From contig DAAN01000027.1 of the NCBI GenBank assembly GCA_001701135.1, positions 12,682-76,681 on the forward strand: a stretch of 64,000 nt of DNA, read 5' to 3'. Within the stretch, counting starts at the first letter, position 1, and every line of letters begins with the position of its first letter. Both the position numbers and the translations under genes were made by a program. Of the stretch, positions 8,937-17,467 are shown piece by piece. The notes under the pieces were generated by a model, which was given only the letters and a program-made list of their open reading frames with translations, made no database searches and had not been told where the DNA came from. The DNA is from Bacteroidales bacterium H3 (GTDB taxonomy: Bacteria > Bacteroidota > Bacteroidia > Bacteroidales > Muribaculaceae).

Positions 8937-8972
8937 CGGAATATAATGATAAACGTGGTAGCTACGTAGGGA

Positions 8973-9851
8973 TCACTGCTTGTTTTCGCAAGTAACGTCG
9001 CGGCTGATTTTCGAGATAAGACCCGAAAGCACGCTGCCGGGACCTACGGAGATGAACTCGGTGGCGCCGTCGGCGATCATGTTCTGAACCGACTGGGTCC
9101 AGCGCACGGGTGCGGTGAGCTGGGCGATGAGGTTCTGCTTGATCTCTTCGGGATCGGTGTGGGGACGGGCGTCGACATTCTGGTAGACGGGGCAAACGGG
9201 GGTGGAGAACTCGGTGGCGGCGATGGCCTCGGCGAGTTCCTGACGGGCAGGTTCCATCATGGGGGAGTGGAATCCGCCGCCCACTTTGAGCACGAGGGCG
9301 CGTTTTGCGCCGGCGGCCTTGGCTGCCTCGCAGGCTGCGTTGACAGCCTCTACTTCACCTGAAATCACCACCTGGCCGGGGCAGTTGTAGTTGGCGGCGA
9401 CAACAACGCCGTCGATGCCGTTGCAGATTTCCTCTACTTTCTCATCAGGGAGGGCAAGCACTGCGGCCATGGTCGAGGGTTTGATCTCGCATGCTTTCTG
9501 CATGGCGCGGGCACGGGCCGACACCAGTTTCAGGGCATCCTCAAATTTGAGCGCGCCGGCTGCGGTGAGTGCCGAGAACTCGCCGAGCGAGTGGCCGGCC
9601 ACCATGGCGGGTTTGAATTCCTCGCCGAGTGTCTTGGCCAGTATCACCGAGTGGAGGAACACGGCAGGCTGTGTCACCTTAGTCTGCTTGAGGTCATCCT
9701 CGGTGCCGTCAAACATGAGGTCGGTAATGCGGAATCCGAGAATATCGTTTGCTTTTTCAAACATCTCCTTTGCTTCGGCCGAACCTTCGTAGAGGTCTTT
9801 ACCCATGCCTACGAACTGTGCGCCCTGGCCGGGAAACACGAATGCTTTCAT
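8973..9851 (-). CDS. fabD: Malonyl-CoA:ACP transacylase
   Basis: The 292-residue enzyme loads malonyl groups onto acyl carrier protein for fatty acid synthesis. The nucleophile is S88 in GHSLGEFSA, the oxyanion loop is FPGQGAQ near the N-terminus, and the second catalytic element is the GGGFHSPMM block around residue 200. Length and layout are normal for the family. It stands alone on the minus strand, while acpP and fabF lie about 2.5 kb away on the other strand. Confidence 0.96.
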   Translation of the reverse strand: MKAFVFPGQGAQFVGMGKDLYEGSAEAKEMFEKANDILGFRITDLMFDGTEDDLKQTKVTQPAVFLHSVILAKTLGEEFKPAMVAGHSLGEFSALTAAGALKFEDALKLVSARARAMQKACEIKPSTMAAVLALPDEKVEEICNGIDGVVVAANYNCPGQVVISGEVEAVNAACEAAKAAGAKRALVLKVGGGFHSPMMEPARQELAEAIAATEFSTPVCPVYQNVDARPHTDPEEIKQNLIAQLTAPVRWTQSVQNMIADGATEFISVGPGSVLSGLISKISRDVTCENKQ

Positions 9852-9935
9852 AATAATGCGGTAGTAATTGGTCGGCGCAGCCCGGCGGCTTGGCCCGGAG
9901 CGCCTTGACTTTGTAAAAAATGTTTAAATCGGCGG

Positions 9936-9943
9936 CAAAGTTA
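9936..9943 (-). promoter_or_regulatory. -7 promoter box of fabD
   Basis: TAACTTTG on the minus strand, about 85 bases upstream of the fabD start. The leader between them contains a GC-rich imperfect hairpin. Confidence 0.6.
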
Positions 9944-9986
9944 CTAATTTTTTTCGAAATAACCTCGCGGTTTCCATTAAAAGCCG

Positions 9987-9994
9987 TATCTTTG
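9987..9994 (+). promoter_or_regulatory. -7 promoter box of tatA
   Basis: TATCTTTG followed by CG lies 44 bases before the tatA start and is divergent from the fabD box. Confidence 0.6.
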
Positions 9995-10037
9995 CGCATA
10001 ACCAATTCATGTCTAATTTCTGAAAACCTTAATAACT

Positions 10038-10247
10038 ATGATATCTTTATTTAGTATGCCCGGCGGTTCTGAATGGATTATCATCGCCCTGGTGGTGCTT
10101 CTCCTTTTTGGCGGCAAAAAGATTCCCGAACTGATGAGAGGCCTCGGCAAGGGAGTGCGCAGCTTCAAATCGGGTCTCAACGAGGCTACCGACGAAATCA
10201 AAAAGGCTGCCGACGAGGCCGAGTCCGATCCTCAGGCCAAACACTGA
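10038..10247 (+). CDS. tatA: Twin-arginine translocase subunit TatA
   Basis: A 69-residue protein with one N-terminal transmembrane helix ([20 protein letters not shown]), the conserved FGxxKIPEL hinge, an amphipathic helix ([18 protein letters not shown]) and a charged tail. TatA forms the pore-like component that moves folded proteins across the inner membrane. No TatB is present, as is usual in Bacteroidota where a single TatA/E-type protein works with TatC. tatC follows 130 bases downstream. Confidence 0.95.
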   Translation: MISLFSMPGGSEWIIIALVVLLLFGGKKIPELMRGLGKGVRSFKSGLNEATDEIKKAADEAESDPQAKH

Positions 10248-10313
10248 CTGATTCTCTTCGGTCCCGACGGTCTGTTGCCGCTGCCGCTACACCGGCTGCG
10301 CGACCTTTTACGA

Positions 10314-10325
10314 ACTCTTAAGAGT
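10314..10325. repeat. 12-bp perfect palindrome between tatA and tatC
   Basis: ACTCTTAAGAGT is fully self-complementary. It is too short and loopless for a convincing terminator. Its role is unknown. Confidence 0.5.
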
Positions 10326-10377
10326 CTATTGTCACATAAATTCTAAAAAATCCTATCTGATTTTGGCATCCCGGGAA

Positions 10378-11166
10378 ATGACATTTTGGGAACATCTCGA
10401 TGCCCTGCGCGGAGTGCTGTTCAAAATGGCGGTCACCATCGCTGTGGCGGCCGTGGCCATGTTCTGCATGATGCACCGCATCTTCGACGACATCGTAATG
10501 GCGCCGTGCCGCGGATCGTTCCCCCTCTACGGCCTGTTTGACGCCCTGTCGGCGCTCACCGGCGACAGCGCGGGCGGCACGGCCGACTTCCATGTGTCGC
10601 TGATCAACACCCAGCTCGCGTCGCAGTTCTTTATCCACCTGTCGCTGTCGTTCCAGCTGGCTCTTGTAGTGACATTCCCGCTCCTTATATATGAACTGTG
10701 GACGTTTGTGTCGCCCGGGCTTTATCCCGGCGAGAAACGCCATGCCACCTCGGCCTTCATTTTCGGCAACATGCTCTTTTATATGGGTATGGCCACGGCC
10801 TATTTCCTTATTTTCCCCCTTACGCTCCATTTTCTGGCCACCTACCAGCTTTCGCCCGACATTCCCAATACCATCACACTCGACTCGTATATCGACAATT
10901 TCGTGTCGATGCTGCTGATCATGGGCGTGACATTCGAAATACCGCTGCTCACATGGGTGCTTGGCCGGTTCGGCATCGTCAACCGCAGTTTCTTCTCGAA
11001 ATTCCGCCGTCATGCGGTGGTGGTGCTGGTTATCGCCGCGGCAATCATCACCCCCACATCCGACCCCTTCACTCTTGCGGCGGTGTTCCTGCCGCTCTAT
11101 CTTCTCTGGGAGCTGTCGGCGCGGTTGACTCCCCGGCCTGAGGTTGCCGACGTCCAGACTGTGTGA
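10378..11166 (+). CDS. tatC: Sec-independent protein translocase TatC
   Basis: The 262-residue membrane protein has six hydrophobic segments. It begins MTFWEHLDALR, which holds the conserved TatC N-terminal F/WxHLxELR signal-peptide-binding motif and supports the ATG at 10378 rather than the in-frame TTG at 10363. The central SPGLYPGEKR block matches the conserved periplasmic loop and following helix of TatC. It recognises twin-arginine signal peptides together with TatA, encoded just upstream. Confidence 0.95.
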   Translation: MTFWEHLDALRGVLFKMAVTIAVAAVAMFCMMHRIFDDIVMAPCRGSFPLYGLFDALSALTGDSAGGTADFHVSLINTQLASQFFIHLSLSFQLALVVTFPLLIYELWTFVSPGLYPGEKRHATSAFIFGNMLFYMGMATAYFLIFPLTLHFLATYQLSPDIPNTITLDSYIDNFVSMLLIMGVTFEIPLLTWVLGRFGIVNRSFFSKFRRHAVVVLVIAAAIITPTSDPFTLAAVFLPLYLLWELSARLTPRPEVADVQTV

Positions 11167-11214
11167 TCCCTACAGCGTAATCTCTGCTGAATGATTCCTG
11201 TTGCGTGATCCCTT

Positions 11215-11946
11215 TCAGTTTGCCTCCTCGGGAAACTTGCGGTAATATTCCTCCAGAAGGTTTCGGATGTTGAAATAGTAGGTTTCGGTGGTCGCTTTCC
11301 CCTTGTCGTTTTTCTTCTCTACCTCGATCTCGTCGTAGTAGGGTTCGCGGTACTGCTGGTTCTTCACCACGGCTTGCTGAAAGTTGACTATGTCGTATTC
11401 GTGCCGGGGGTTGATCACGTACCAGGCGTGCTCCTCGTCGGCGCCTGTGCCTGAGGATATTATGGCCTGCAACAGGTGGTTGAGGCGATACTGCCAGATA
11501 GCTGCGCGGTTTACCTTGCCGCGGGCGCGGAGAGCATAGATGAGAAAATTCATCTGCTGGAGGTCGAAAGGATTGTCGGCCAGCGCCTCGTCGGCGTAGG
11601 CGATGATGGAGTCGAGTTCCGCGCGCGTGTGCGTATTCTTATAATATAGGCTCTCGTTTTTCGTCGATGCCTCGTTGTGGCGGTAGGGGTTGAAATCTTC
11701 CTGAAAGAGATACCCGTAATAGAGATGACGGTAGTCGTCGTTGTTCATCACGGTTTCGTTCTGGGTGTATCGTTTGAACAGCTTGGGGTAATAATAGGGC
11801 GATTTGGGATTCGCGACATCGGCACGGATTGCCTCGAGGTCGGGTGCCTGCACCTTCACGCTGTTTTTCTGTCGGGCGTTGGGGTTGGCGGTGATTGCGC
11901 CTGCCACAAGCAGCAGGGCTGATATGAGGAAGAATAATTTTTTCAT
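11215..11946 (-). CDS. Secreted DUF4919-type protein
   Basis: A 243-residue protein with a clear signal peptide (MKKLFFLISALLLVAGAITA) and a mature region rich in Tyr, Asn and Asp, including YYYPKLFKRYTQNETVMNNDDY and a C-terminal FNIRNLLEEYYRKFPEE. It looks like the Bacteroidota DUF4919 family, whose function is unknown. The frame is open upstream to 12012, but the ATG at 11946 begins the signal peptide. It is a single gene and convergent with tatC. Confidence 0.75.
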   Translation of the reverse strand: MKKLFFLISALLLVAGAITANPNARQKNSVKVQAPDLEAIRADVANPKSPYYYPKLFKRYTQNETVMNNDDYRHLYYGYLFQEDFNPYRHNEASTKNESLYYKNTHTRAELDSIIAYADEALADNPFDLQQMNFLIYALRARGKVNRAAIWQYRLNHLLQAIISSGTGADEEHAWYVINPRHEYDIVNFQQAVVKNQQYREPYYDEIEVEKKNDKGKATTETYYFNIRNLLEEYYRKFPEEAN

Positions 11947-11999
11947 AGATTTCAGGAACCATGGTGCCCGGTCGCGGGCATAAATTCTACCATTGACAA

Positions 12000-12007
12000 C
12001 AAATTTA
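12000..12007 (-). promoter_or_regulatory. -7 promoter box of the DUF4919 gene
   Basis: TAAATTTG on the minus strand, 54 bases upstream of the chosen start codon. It lies inside the alternative longer frame, which supports the shorter protein. Confidence 0.5.
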
Positions 12008-12210
12008 CTCATTATTCTGAAAATGCCGGCCGCAGCCGCATTCCATTTATAAAAAATTATGTTTTTTTTGCTCTATTTTTGATGGCTGAAAAGGGTCTGA
12101 CGGTTGATGTTGTAACTAAAATGTAATTATAAAACATGCTTCTTGGTCAAAAATATGCCCAATTAAGGAATTTTTTCACTTATTTAGTGGGTAGTTTTAT
12201 GAACTTTTTG

Positions 12211-12218
12211 TAATTTTG
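12211..12218 (+). promoter_or_regulatory. -7 promoter box of acpP
   Basis: TAATTTTG followed by CG, about 106 bases before the acpP start. The leader ends in a strongly A/T-rich stretch with no Shine-Dalgarno signal. Confidence 0.6.
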
Positions 12219-12323
12219 CGCTCGGAAAGTAGGAATTGCTTCACCCCGCAGGCTTTCTTCCGTCCCGGGCGCATCCCAAATCCATCTTAATTCAGAATAT
12301 TCAATATTTAACAATTTACAATT

Positions 12324-12560
12324 ATGTCAGAAATCGCAGATCGCGTAAAAGCTATCATCGTCGACAAGCTCGGCGTAGATGAGAACCAGGTTACTGAAAA
12401 CGCTGCATTCACCACCGACCTCGGTGCTGATAGCCTCGACACCGTAGAACTCATCATGGAGTTCGAGAAAGAATTCGGCATCTCCATCCCCGATGACCAG
12501 GCTGAAAAAATCGCCACTGTAGGTGACGCTATCGCTTACATCGAAAATGCTAAGAAGTAA
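12324..12560 (+). CDS. acpP: Acyl carrier protein
   Basis: A 78-residue acidic four-helix protein with the phosphopantetheine attachment serine S37 in [12 protein letters not shown]. It carries the growing acyl chain in fatty acid synthesis. It sits 200 bases upstream of fabF, the common acpP-fabF arrangement. In many Bacteroidota rnc follows fabF, but here it does not. Confidence 0.97.
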   Translation: MSEIADRVKAIIVDKLGVDENQVTENAAFTTDLGADSLDTVELIMEFEKEFGISIPDDQAEKIATVGDAIAYIENAKK

Positions 12561-12632
12561 TCGCGAGTTTCTGGCATTCATCACTTGCTGATTAATCATT
12601 CTCCCTCTCCGATATGAAGCTTTCGCTTCGAT

Positions 12633-12675
12633 AATAAATACAATGCGTCCTTCCATCGGGCGCATTGCGTTTATT
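12633..12675 (+). terminator. Hairpin between acpP and fabF
   Basis: CAATGCG pairs with CGCATTG, and the stem extends through AATAAA and TTTATT arms around one interruption. A T/A-rich stretch follows. It may partly terminate transcription so that acpP is made in excess over fabF, which is inference. Confidence 0.55.
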
Positions 12676-12760
12676 ATTACAAGCTCTAAGCCGTAGGCCG
12701 GCTCAGCACGCCCCTGATGCTTAGAAGCGGCATTTAACCAGATACATCTTATTTTTTTCA

Positions 12761-14032
12761 ATGGAACTTAAAAGAGTAGTAGTAACCGGCATGGGCGCCC
12801 TCACTCCCATCGGCAACGATGTTGCCACCTCGTGGGAAAATGCCGTGAACGGCGTTTCCGGAGCCGGCCCCATTACCCACTTCGACGCCTCATTGTTCAA
12901 AACCCAGTTTGCCTGCGAGGTGAAGGGTTTCAACGGCGCCGACCATTTCGACCGCAAGAAACTCCGTCAGCTCGACCTCTACGCACAGTATGCCGTGGTG
13001 GCTGCCCGTCAGGCTGTGGCAGATGCCGGTCTGAAAGATGACGAGAAACTCAACCGCAACCGCGTGGGCGTGATCGTAGCCGCAGGTATCGGCGGCCTCC
13101 ACACTTTCGAGGAGGAAGCCGGATATTATGCCATGAATCAGGCCAACGGACCCAAGTATAACCCCTTCTTCATCCCCAAGATGATCGCCGACATCGCGTC
13201 GGGCCACATCTCCATGGAGTTTGAGTATCATGGTCCCAACTACGGCGTGGTTTCGGCTTGCGCCTCTTCCAACAACGCCATTATCGACGCCTTCAACCTC
13301 ATCCGTCTCGGCAAAGCTGACGTGATGGTGACAGGCGGTGCCGAGGCTGCCGTCTATCCCGCAGGTGTGGGCGGTTTCAACTCCATGCACGCCCTGTCGA
13401 CCCGCAACGACTCCCCCGAGACCGCATCGCGTCCCTTCTCCAAGAGCCGCGACGGATTCGTCATCGGCGAAGGTTCGACTGTCCTCATCCTCGAGGAACT
13501 CGAGCACGCCAAGGCCCGCGGCGCGAAGATCTACGCCGAGGTTGCCGGCGGCGGCATGTCGGCCGATGCCTACCACCTCACCGCCACCCATCCCGAGGGT
13601 CTCGGCGCCATCCTTTCGATGGAGAATGCTCTCGAGGATGCCGGCATGAAGCCCGAAGACATCGACTACATCAACGTGCACGGCACCTCCACCCCCGTGG
13701 GTGACCTTTCGGAAGTGAAAGCTATCCAGAAGGTGTTTGGCCCCGCAGCCTATAAGCTCAACATCTCCTCCACTAAGTCAATGACCGGTCACCTGTTGGG
13801 TGCCACCGGCGCTATGGAGGCAATGTTCTGCGTGATGTCGATTGTCAACGACACCGTGCCCCCCACCATCAACCATGAGGAGGGCGACGAAGATGACGAA
13901 ATCGACTACACACTCAACTTCACCTTCAACAAGGCTCAGCACCGTCCCGTGCGTGCTGCCCTGAGCAACTCCTTCGGTTTCGGTGGCCACAACGCCACCA
14001 TCATCCTCAAGAAATACGAAGAAGGTAAATAA
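12761..14032 (+). CDS. fabF: Beta-ketoacyl-ACP synthase II
   Basis: A 423-residue condensing enzyme that elongates acyl-ACP with malonyl-ACP. The catalytic triad is C167 (VSACASSN), H307 (VHGTSTPVGD) and H344 (TGHLLGATGA). The C-terminal block NSFGFGGHNATI is typical. It is in operon-like order with acpP and followed by a strong terminator. Confidence 0.97.
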   Translation: MELKRVVVTGMGALTPIGNDVATSWENAVNGVSGAGPITHFDASLFKTQFACEVKGFNGADHFDRKKLRQLDLYAQYAVVAARQAVADAGLKDDEKLNRNRVGVIVAAGIGGLHTFEEEAGYYAMNQANGPKYNPFFIPKMIADIASGHISMEFEYHGPNYGVVSACASSNNAIIDAFNLIRLGKADVMVTGGAEAAVYPAGVGGFNSMHALSTRNDSPETASRPFSKSRDGFVIGEGSTVLILEELEHAKARGAKIYAEVAGGGMSADAYHLTATHPEGLGAILSMENALEDAGMKPEDIDYINVHGTSTPVGDLSEVKAIQKVFGPAAYKLNISSTKSMTGHLLGATGAMEAMFCVMSIVNDTVPPTINHEEGDEDDEIDYTLNFTFNKAQHRPVRAALSNSFGFGGHNATIILKKYEEGK

Positions 14033-14101
14033 CAGACCAATTTTATAATATTTCGGAACGTTCCTGTTTCTCCGGAGTTTCCGAGATGTTAGAATCTTAA
14101 T

Positions 14102-14144
14102 AAACAGCAGAGCCGGAAAAGCGATTTTCCCGGCTCTGCTGTTT
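14102..14144 (+). terminator. Rho-independent terminator of fabF
   Basis: A perfect 15-bp inverted repeat (outer AAACAGCAGAGCCGG with its complement) has an additional inner AAAA/TTTT pairing around GCGA and is followed by a GT-rich tail. Confidence 0.85.
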
Positions 14145-14209
14145 GTGTTCTATAACATATTTAATAATTATTAACTAATCGGGAGGGAGTAAAATGAGGT
14201 GAATTTATC

Positions 14210-14217
14210 TACATTTG
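14210..14217 (+). promoter_or_regulatory. -7 promoter box of the CBM26-like secreted protein gene
   Basis: TACATTTG followed by C matches TAnnTTTG, about 176 bases upstream of the start. The leader is long and contains the tandem repeat. Confidence 0.5.
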
Positions 14218-14275
14218 CATTGAAATACTTTCATTTATCTAACCCAGAGTCACCTCTATTCACTTATCACACCTT

Positions 14276-14329
14276 TTGAACTCCTGCCGCAGTGAAGTCT
14301 CATTGAACTTCTGTCACAGGGGAGTCTTA
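14276..14329 (+). repeat. Two-copy 27-bp imperfect tandem repeat in a leader
   Basis: Copies at 14276-14302 and 14303-14329 agree at 21 of 27 positions, each beginning TTGAACT and ending AGTCT(C/T)A. They lie 63 bases upstream of the start at 14393. Confidence 0.75.
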
Positions 14330-14392
14330 TCCAAAAGGCAATTTTTTCCGGCCGTTGAACCGGCTCATCACAGAGTACACAACCTATTCAGC

Positions 14393-17374
14393 ATGAAGCG
14401 TTCTATTCTCCTGACAGCATTTATCCTTACGGCATGCTTTTTCGCATTTATTTCTACCGCCGCAGAGCATTGGGTAAAGTTTGACAACAGTGTAAGAAAC
14501 TTTGAAAAACCCACCGTCTGGGCATGGATTGATGCACCAGGCACCCCGAACTGCAATGCCAACGGCACCTGGCCCGGCGATGCGATGACTCTGGGTGAAG
14601 ATGGTCTATGGTATTGGGAACTCCCTGCCGGGAAAAAGGTGCCCGATATGATCATCATATCTGATGGTGGTGGTTCCCAATCAGGTAATCAGAAGTATTT
14701 TGATCGGGCTACATGTTTCTATACAGTCAGCCAAAATGACAAGGGGGAAGATGTGTTTTCATTTAAACAGGTAGTGAAATCGGACGAGCCGGTTGACGTC
14801 ACTATTTATTATTACGACAAAAGCGAGAGAGGGAACATGTATGACCCGCATGCCTATTTGTGGTCGGGCACCGAAGCGATTAATTGTGGCGAATACGTGA
14901 ATGCTCCCCGCATGCAGCAGACAGGAAAATATGTGCTCGAAAACGGGGTATATTATCCGGTCTACAGCTATTCGTTTACAACGGATTATGTGCCCACCGG
15001 CGTGATCCTGTGGGGCTCGATAAACATGATAGATTTCATGGGTGCGGACGGTAAGATACCTTCAAGGGCAAAGTATACCTCCGATGCCGACGGCGTGTTT
15101 GTAAACGGCGGTTTCTATTACAGTGACAGTAACACGCCCAAAGAAGGAATGACACTGGTCGACAAACCTGTGTCGGGCGAGCCGGTGCGCCCGTCGGCGC
15201 TTTACTATAGCGTGAAACTCGACCTCGAAAGGGAAGGCCGATATAATGCCGACGGCACGGTGCAGCCTCCCTATTGCGATATTTACAACTCCGAGACCGG
15301 CGAACACATGTATGCCGATGAGTCGAAGCGCCTGATGACGAAAATCGACGAATATGAGCCGGGCGACGGAAGTATCACCGACCGTTACGCCATCTGGAAG
15401 TACGACATTGATCCCGATGTGGCAGACCGCTATGATGCCGCTGATTTCTATTACTATACATCAGGAGGTTCCAGAATCGCGTGCCGCACCGACCGCTTTG
15501 CCAACGCCGGCGCCTCCCTGTCGGATTCTTATCTGCCAGGCTACGACAAAGCGAACTGGACCAAATATATCTATGCCACTGCCAGCGCCGCATTCTTAGG
15601 CAACGAACATGGATATGCTGCCCAGAGCTATATCACTTTTGACGAGTTCATGCGGCAGCACCGCGAATCGGTGGATCGCGGCGGCCGCGACCGCCTATTC
15701 TTCATCGGCGAGGGTGAGGGTTTCAAATATTTCGACAGTGAGGACAATCAGCATGATTTCACCGACGATTTCCGCTCTCTCCCCTGGATCGAGAACGAAA
15801 ACGGCTGTTTCTTCCTGCCTGTTCTTCCGGGTGCCGACACCAATATAACAGCCACTACCAAAAAGGAACCCAATCCTACCGGCAACCGTTTCAAGATGTC
15901 GTGGATCGATGTGGCTTCGTGTGCCAATGCCGAAAACGCGGTGGTCACCGACCCGAATTTCCGCGCCCGCTGCTGGGCTACTTTCGATCTCGGCCTTATC
16001 GGCATACATGAACCTTTATACCGTGCGGAGAGTGCTGCCAAACCTGATGAACGAACCACCTACGAGCGCAAAATCGGCGCCGGAGGCACCACGTTCATGA
16101 CGCTCAACAAGTCGATCCGCTACATGAACTACTGTCAGGCGCACTGGGATCTGCCCAAAAGCGACCGGAAACACTGGCTGATTGTCGACACACATGCAGC
16201 CGATCCAGCGGTGGATCCCACCCATGATTGCCGCACGGTCACCATCGCTCCTTTCGATCCGCACCCCTCGGTGAAAATCACCTATAAACAGGTGGCGCAG
16301 GGCACAGTGGGGGAGGGTGTTCTCACCGACATCGCCGTCACTCAGGAAGATCTCAAGGGTAGCGAGGTCAATGGCCATGTCTCACTCGACAATGTGAATT
16401 ATTCCGAGGCCGAAGCTGATATATATGCCGCCACCGACGATCAGCTGAGCGATGCCGATTTCTCCCGCACTTATGAACTGCAGGTCAATAATGAGACTTA
16501 TGCCACTGTCAATGGAACTCAGAAAGGGGTGAAACTGCAATATTTCCCGCTCGACAACGAGGACAATCTCTCGCTCTGCGCCCGTTACACCGACAATGCC
16601 ACCCGATACTCGTTTCATTCCCGACCCGGCAAGTGTGAGCTGAATCCTGTGGAGTGCACTTTCACCGCTCCCGAAATCAGAGACCTCGAGGCTGTATATG
16701 TGTTCGAGCGCTGGGATTCGGCAGCCAAGAAAGGGCATTTCGGCGTGATGATAAAGAATTTCAACGTGAATTTTGCCCCCGGAGACCTGAACTCCTATGC
16801 CGACTTCAGGGTGGCCCTGGCCGAAGACAACACCGATCTCACCGGTCGCGCTGTGTTCTATACATCCGCCATGAAGATGGTTCAGCAGGATGCACTCAAG
16901 GATGTGGCACCGTGGAATCCCGGCGACAACTGGTCTGAGTCGCTTTTCAATGAAGCCAATTCTGTCCCCGTCTATCTTCCCGATATGGTGCAGGCTGCCT
17001 CGCAGACCGATTTGCCCGAACTGCAACTGAGTGTAGTGGCCCGTGCGGTCTATCCTTTCCTCTATGACAAGGATGCTCATTCCGACCTCCTGGATGATCC
17101 CTCGGTGACAACTTCCGTGCCGTCGGCTTCTCGCCGCGTCTATGCCGACGCCGTCCGCCAACTGATGCTGCACAACACCATCCTCGAGACTCCGATGGAG
17201 GCTGTCGCCTACCCCTCGTCGGTGGTCAGCTCGATAGAGGAGGCCCTCGCCGACGGCAACGAATCGCCCGCTGAATATTACAATCTTTCGGGAATGCGTG
17301 TAGGTGTCAATCCTCCTCCGGGCGTCTATATCCGCCGCCGTGGCACAGTGGTTGACAAGGTGGTCATAAGGTAG
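14393..17374 (+). CDS. Large secreted protein with starch-binding (CBM26-like) N-terminus
   Basis: This 993-residue protein has a signal peptide (MKRSILLTAFILTACFFAF). A CBM26-like carbohydrate-binding module follows at about 30-120, with VWAWIDAPGTPNCN, GTWPGDAMT and WYWELP. A second related module may follow at about 130-250. The middle is not recognisable and I see no glycoside hydrolase signature. The C-terminus (EYYNLSGMRV...PPGVYIRRRG) resembles the C-terminal sorting-like domains of Bacteroidales surface proteins. It may bind starch or glycogen-like glucan on the cell surface. The start at 14393 opens the signal peptide, although the frame extends upstream through the leader repeats. 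Confidence 0.7.
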   Translation: MKRSILLTAFILTACFFAFISTAAEHWVKFDNSVRNFEKPTVWAWIDAPGTPNCNANGTWPGDAMTLGEDGLWYWELPAGKKVPDMIIISDGGGSQSGNQKYFDRATCFYTVSQNDKGEDVFSFKQVVKSDEPVDVTIYYYDKSERGNMYDPHAYLWSGTEAINCGEYVNAPRMQQTGKYVLENGVYYPVYSYSFTTDYVPTGVILWGSINMIDFMGADGKIPSRAKYTSDADGVFVNGGFYYSDSNTPKEGMTLVDKPVSGEPVRPSALYYSVKLDLEREGRYNADGTVQPPYCDIYNSETGEHMYADESKRLMTKIDEYEPGDGSITDRYAIWKYDIDPDVADRYDAADFYYYTSGGSRIACRTDRFANAGASLSDSYLPGYDKANWTKYIYATASAAFLGNEHGYAAQSYITFDEFMRQHRESVDRGGRDRLFFIGEGEGFKYFDSEDNQHDFTDDFRSLPWIENENGCFFLPVLPGADTNITATTKKEPNPTGNRFKMSWIDVASCANAENAVVTDPNFRARCWATFDLGLIGIHEPLYRAESAAKPDERTTYERKIGAGGTTFMTLNKSIRYMNYCQAHWDLPKSDRKHWLIVDTHAADPAVDPTHDCRTVTIAPFDPHPSVKITYKQVAQGTVGEGVLTDIAVTQEDLKGSEVNGHVSLDNVNYSEAEADIYAATDDQLSDADFSRTYELQVNNETYATVNGTQKGVKLQYFPLDNEDNLSLCARYTDNATRYSFHSRPGKCELNPVECTFTAPEIRDLEAVYVFERWDSAAKKGHFGVMIKNFNVNFAPGDLNSYADFRVALAEDNTDLTGRAVFYTSAMKMVQQDALKDVAPWNPGDNWSESLFNEANSVPVYLPDMVQAASQTDLPELQLSVVARAVYPFLYDKDAHSDLLDDPSVTTSVPSASRRVYADAVRQLMLHNTILETPMEAVAYPSSVVSSIEEALADGNESPAEYYNLSGMRVGVNPPPGVYIRRRGTVVDKVVIR

Positions 17375-17418
17375 TGACAAAATATTGCTTCAAGAGTCGG
17401 TATTTCGGGGAATTTTCG

Positions 17419-17426
17419 TACCTTTG
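17419..17426 (+). promoter_or_regulatory. -7 promoter box of the AspT-like transporter gene
   Basis: TACCTTTG followed by C, 42 bases upstream of the ATG at 17468. Confidence 0.6.
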
Positions 17427-17467
17427 CACCCGAATTAACATTTTTGATAATTGAAGTAAGTTTAGCT

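Larger units (their letters stand above)
11947..12323. other. AT-rich divergent intergenic region
   Basis: About 377 bases without a gene. It holds the divergent -7 boxes of the DUF4919 gene (12000-12007) and acpP (12211-12218), A/T runs between them, and an AT-rich acpP leader. I see no RNA gene or repeat in it. Confidence 0.6.
14033..14392. other. Intergenic region with terminator, promoter and leader repeat
   Basis: The 360-base gap holds the fabF terminator (14102-14144), a -7 box (14210-14217) and a two-copy 27-bp tandem repeat (14276-14329) in the leader of the next gene. No small gene is evident. Confidence 0.7.
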
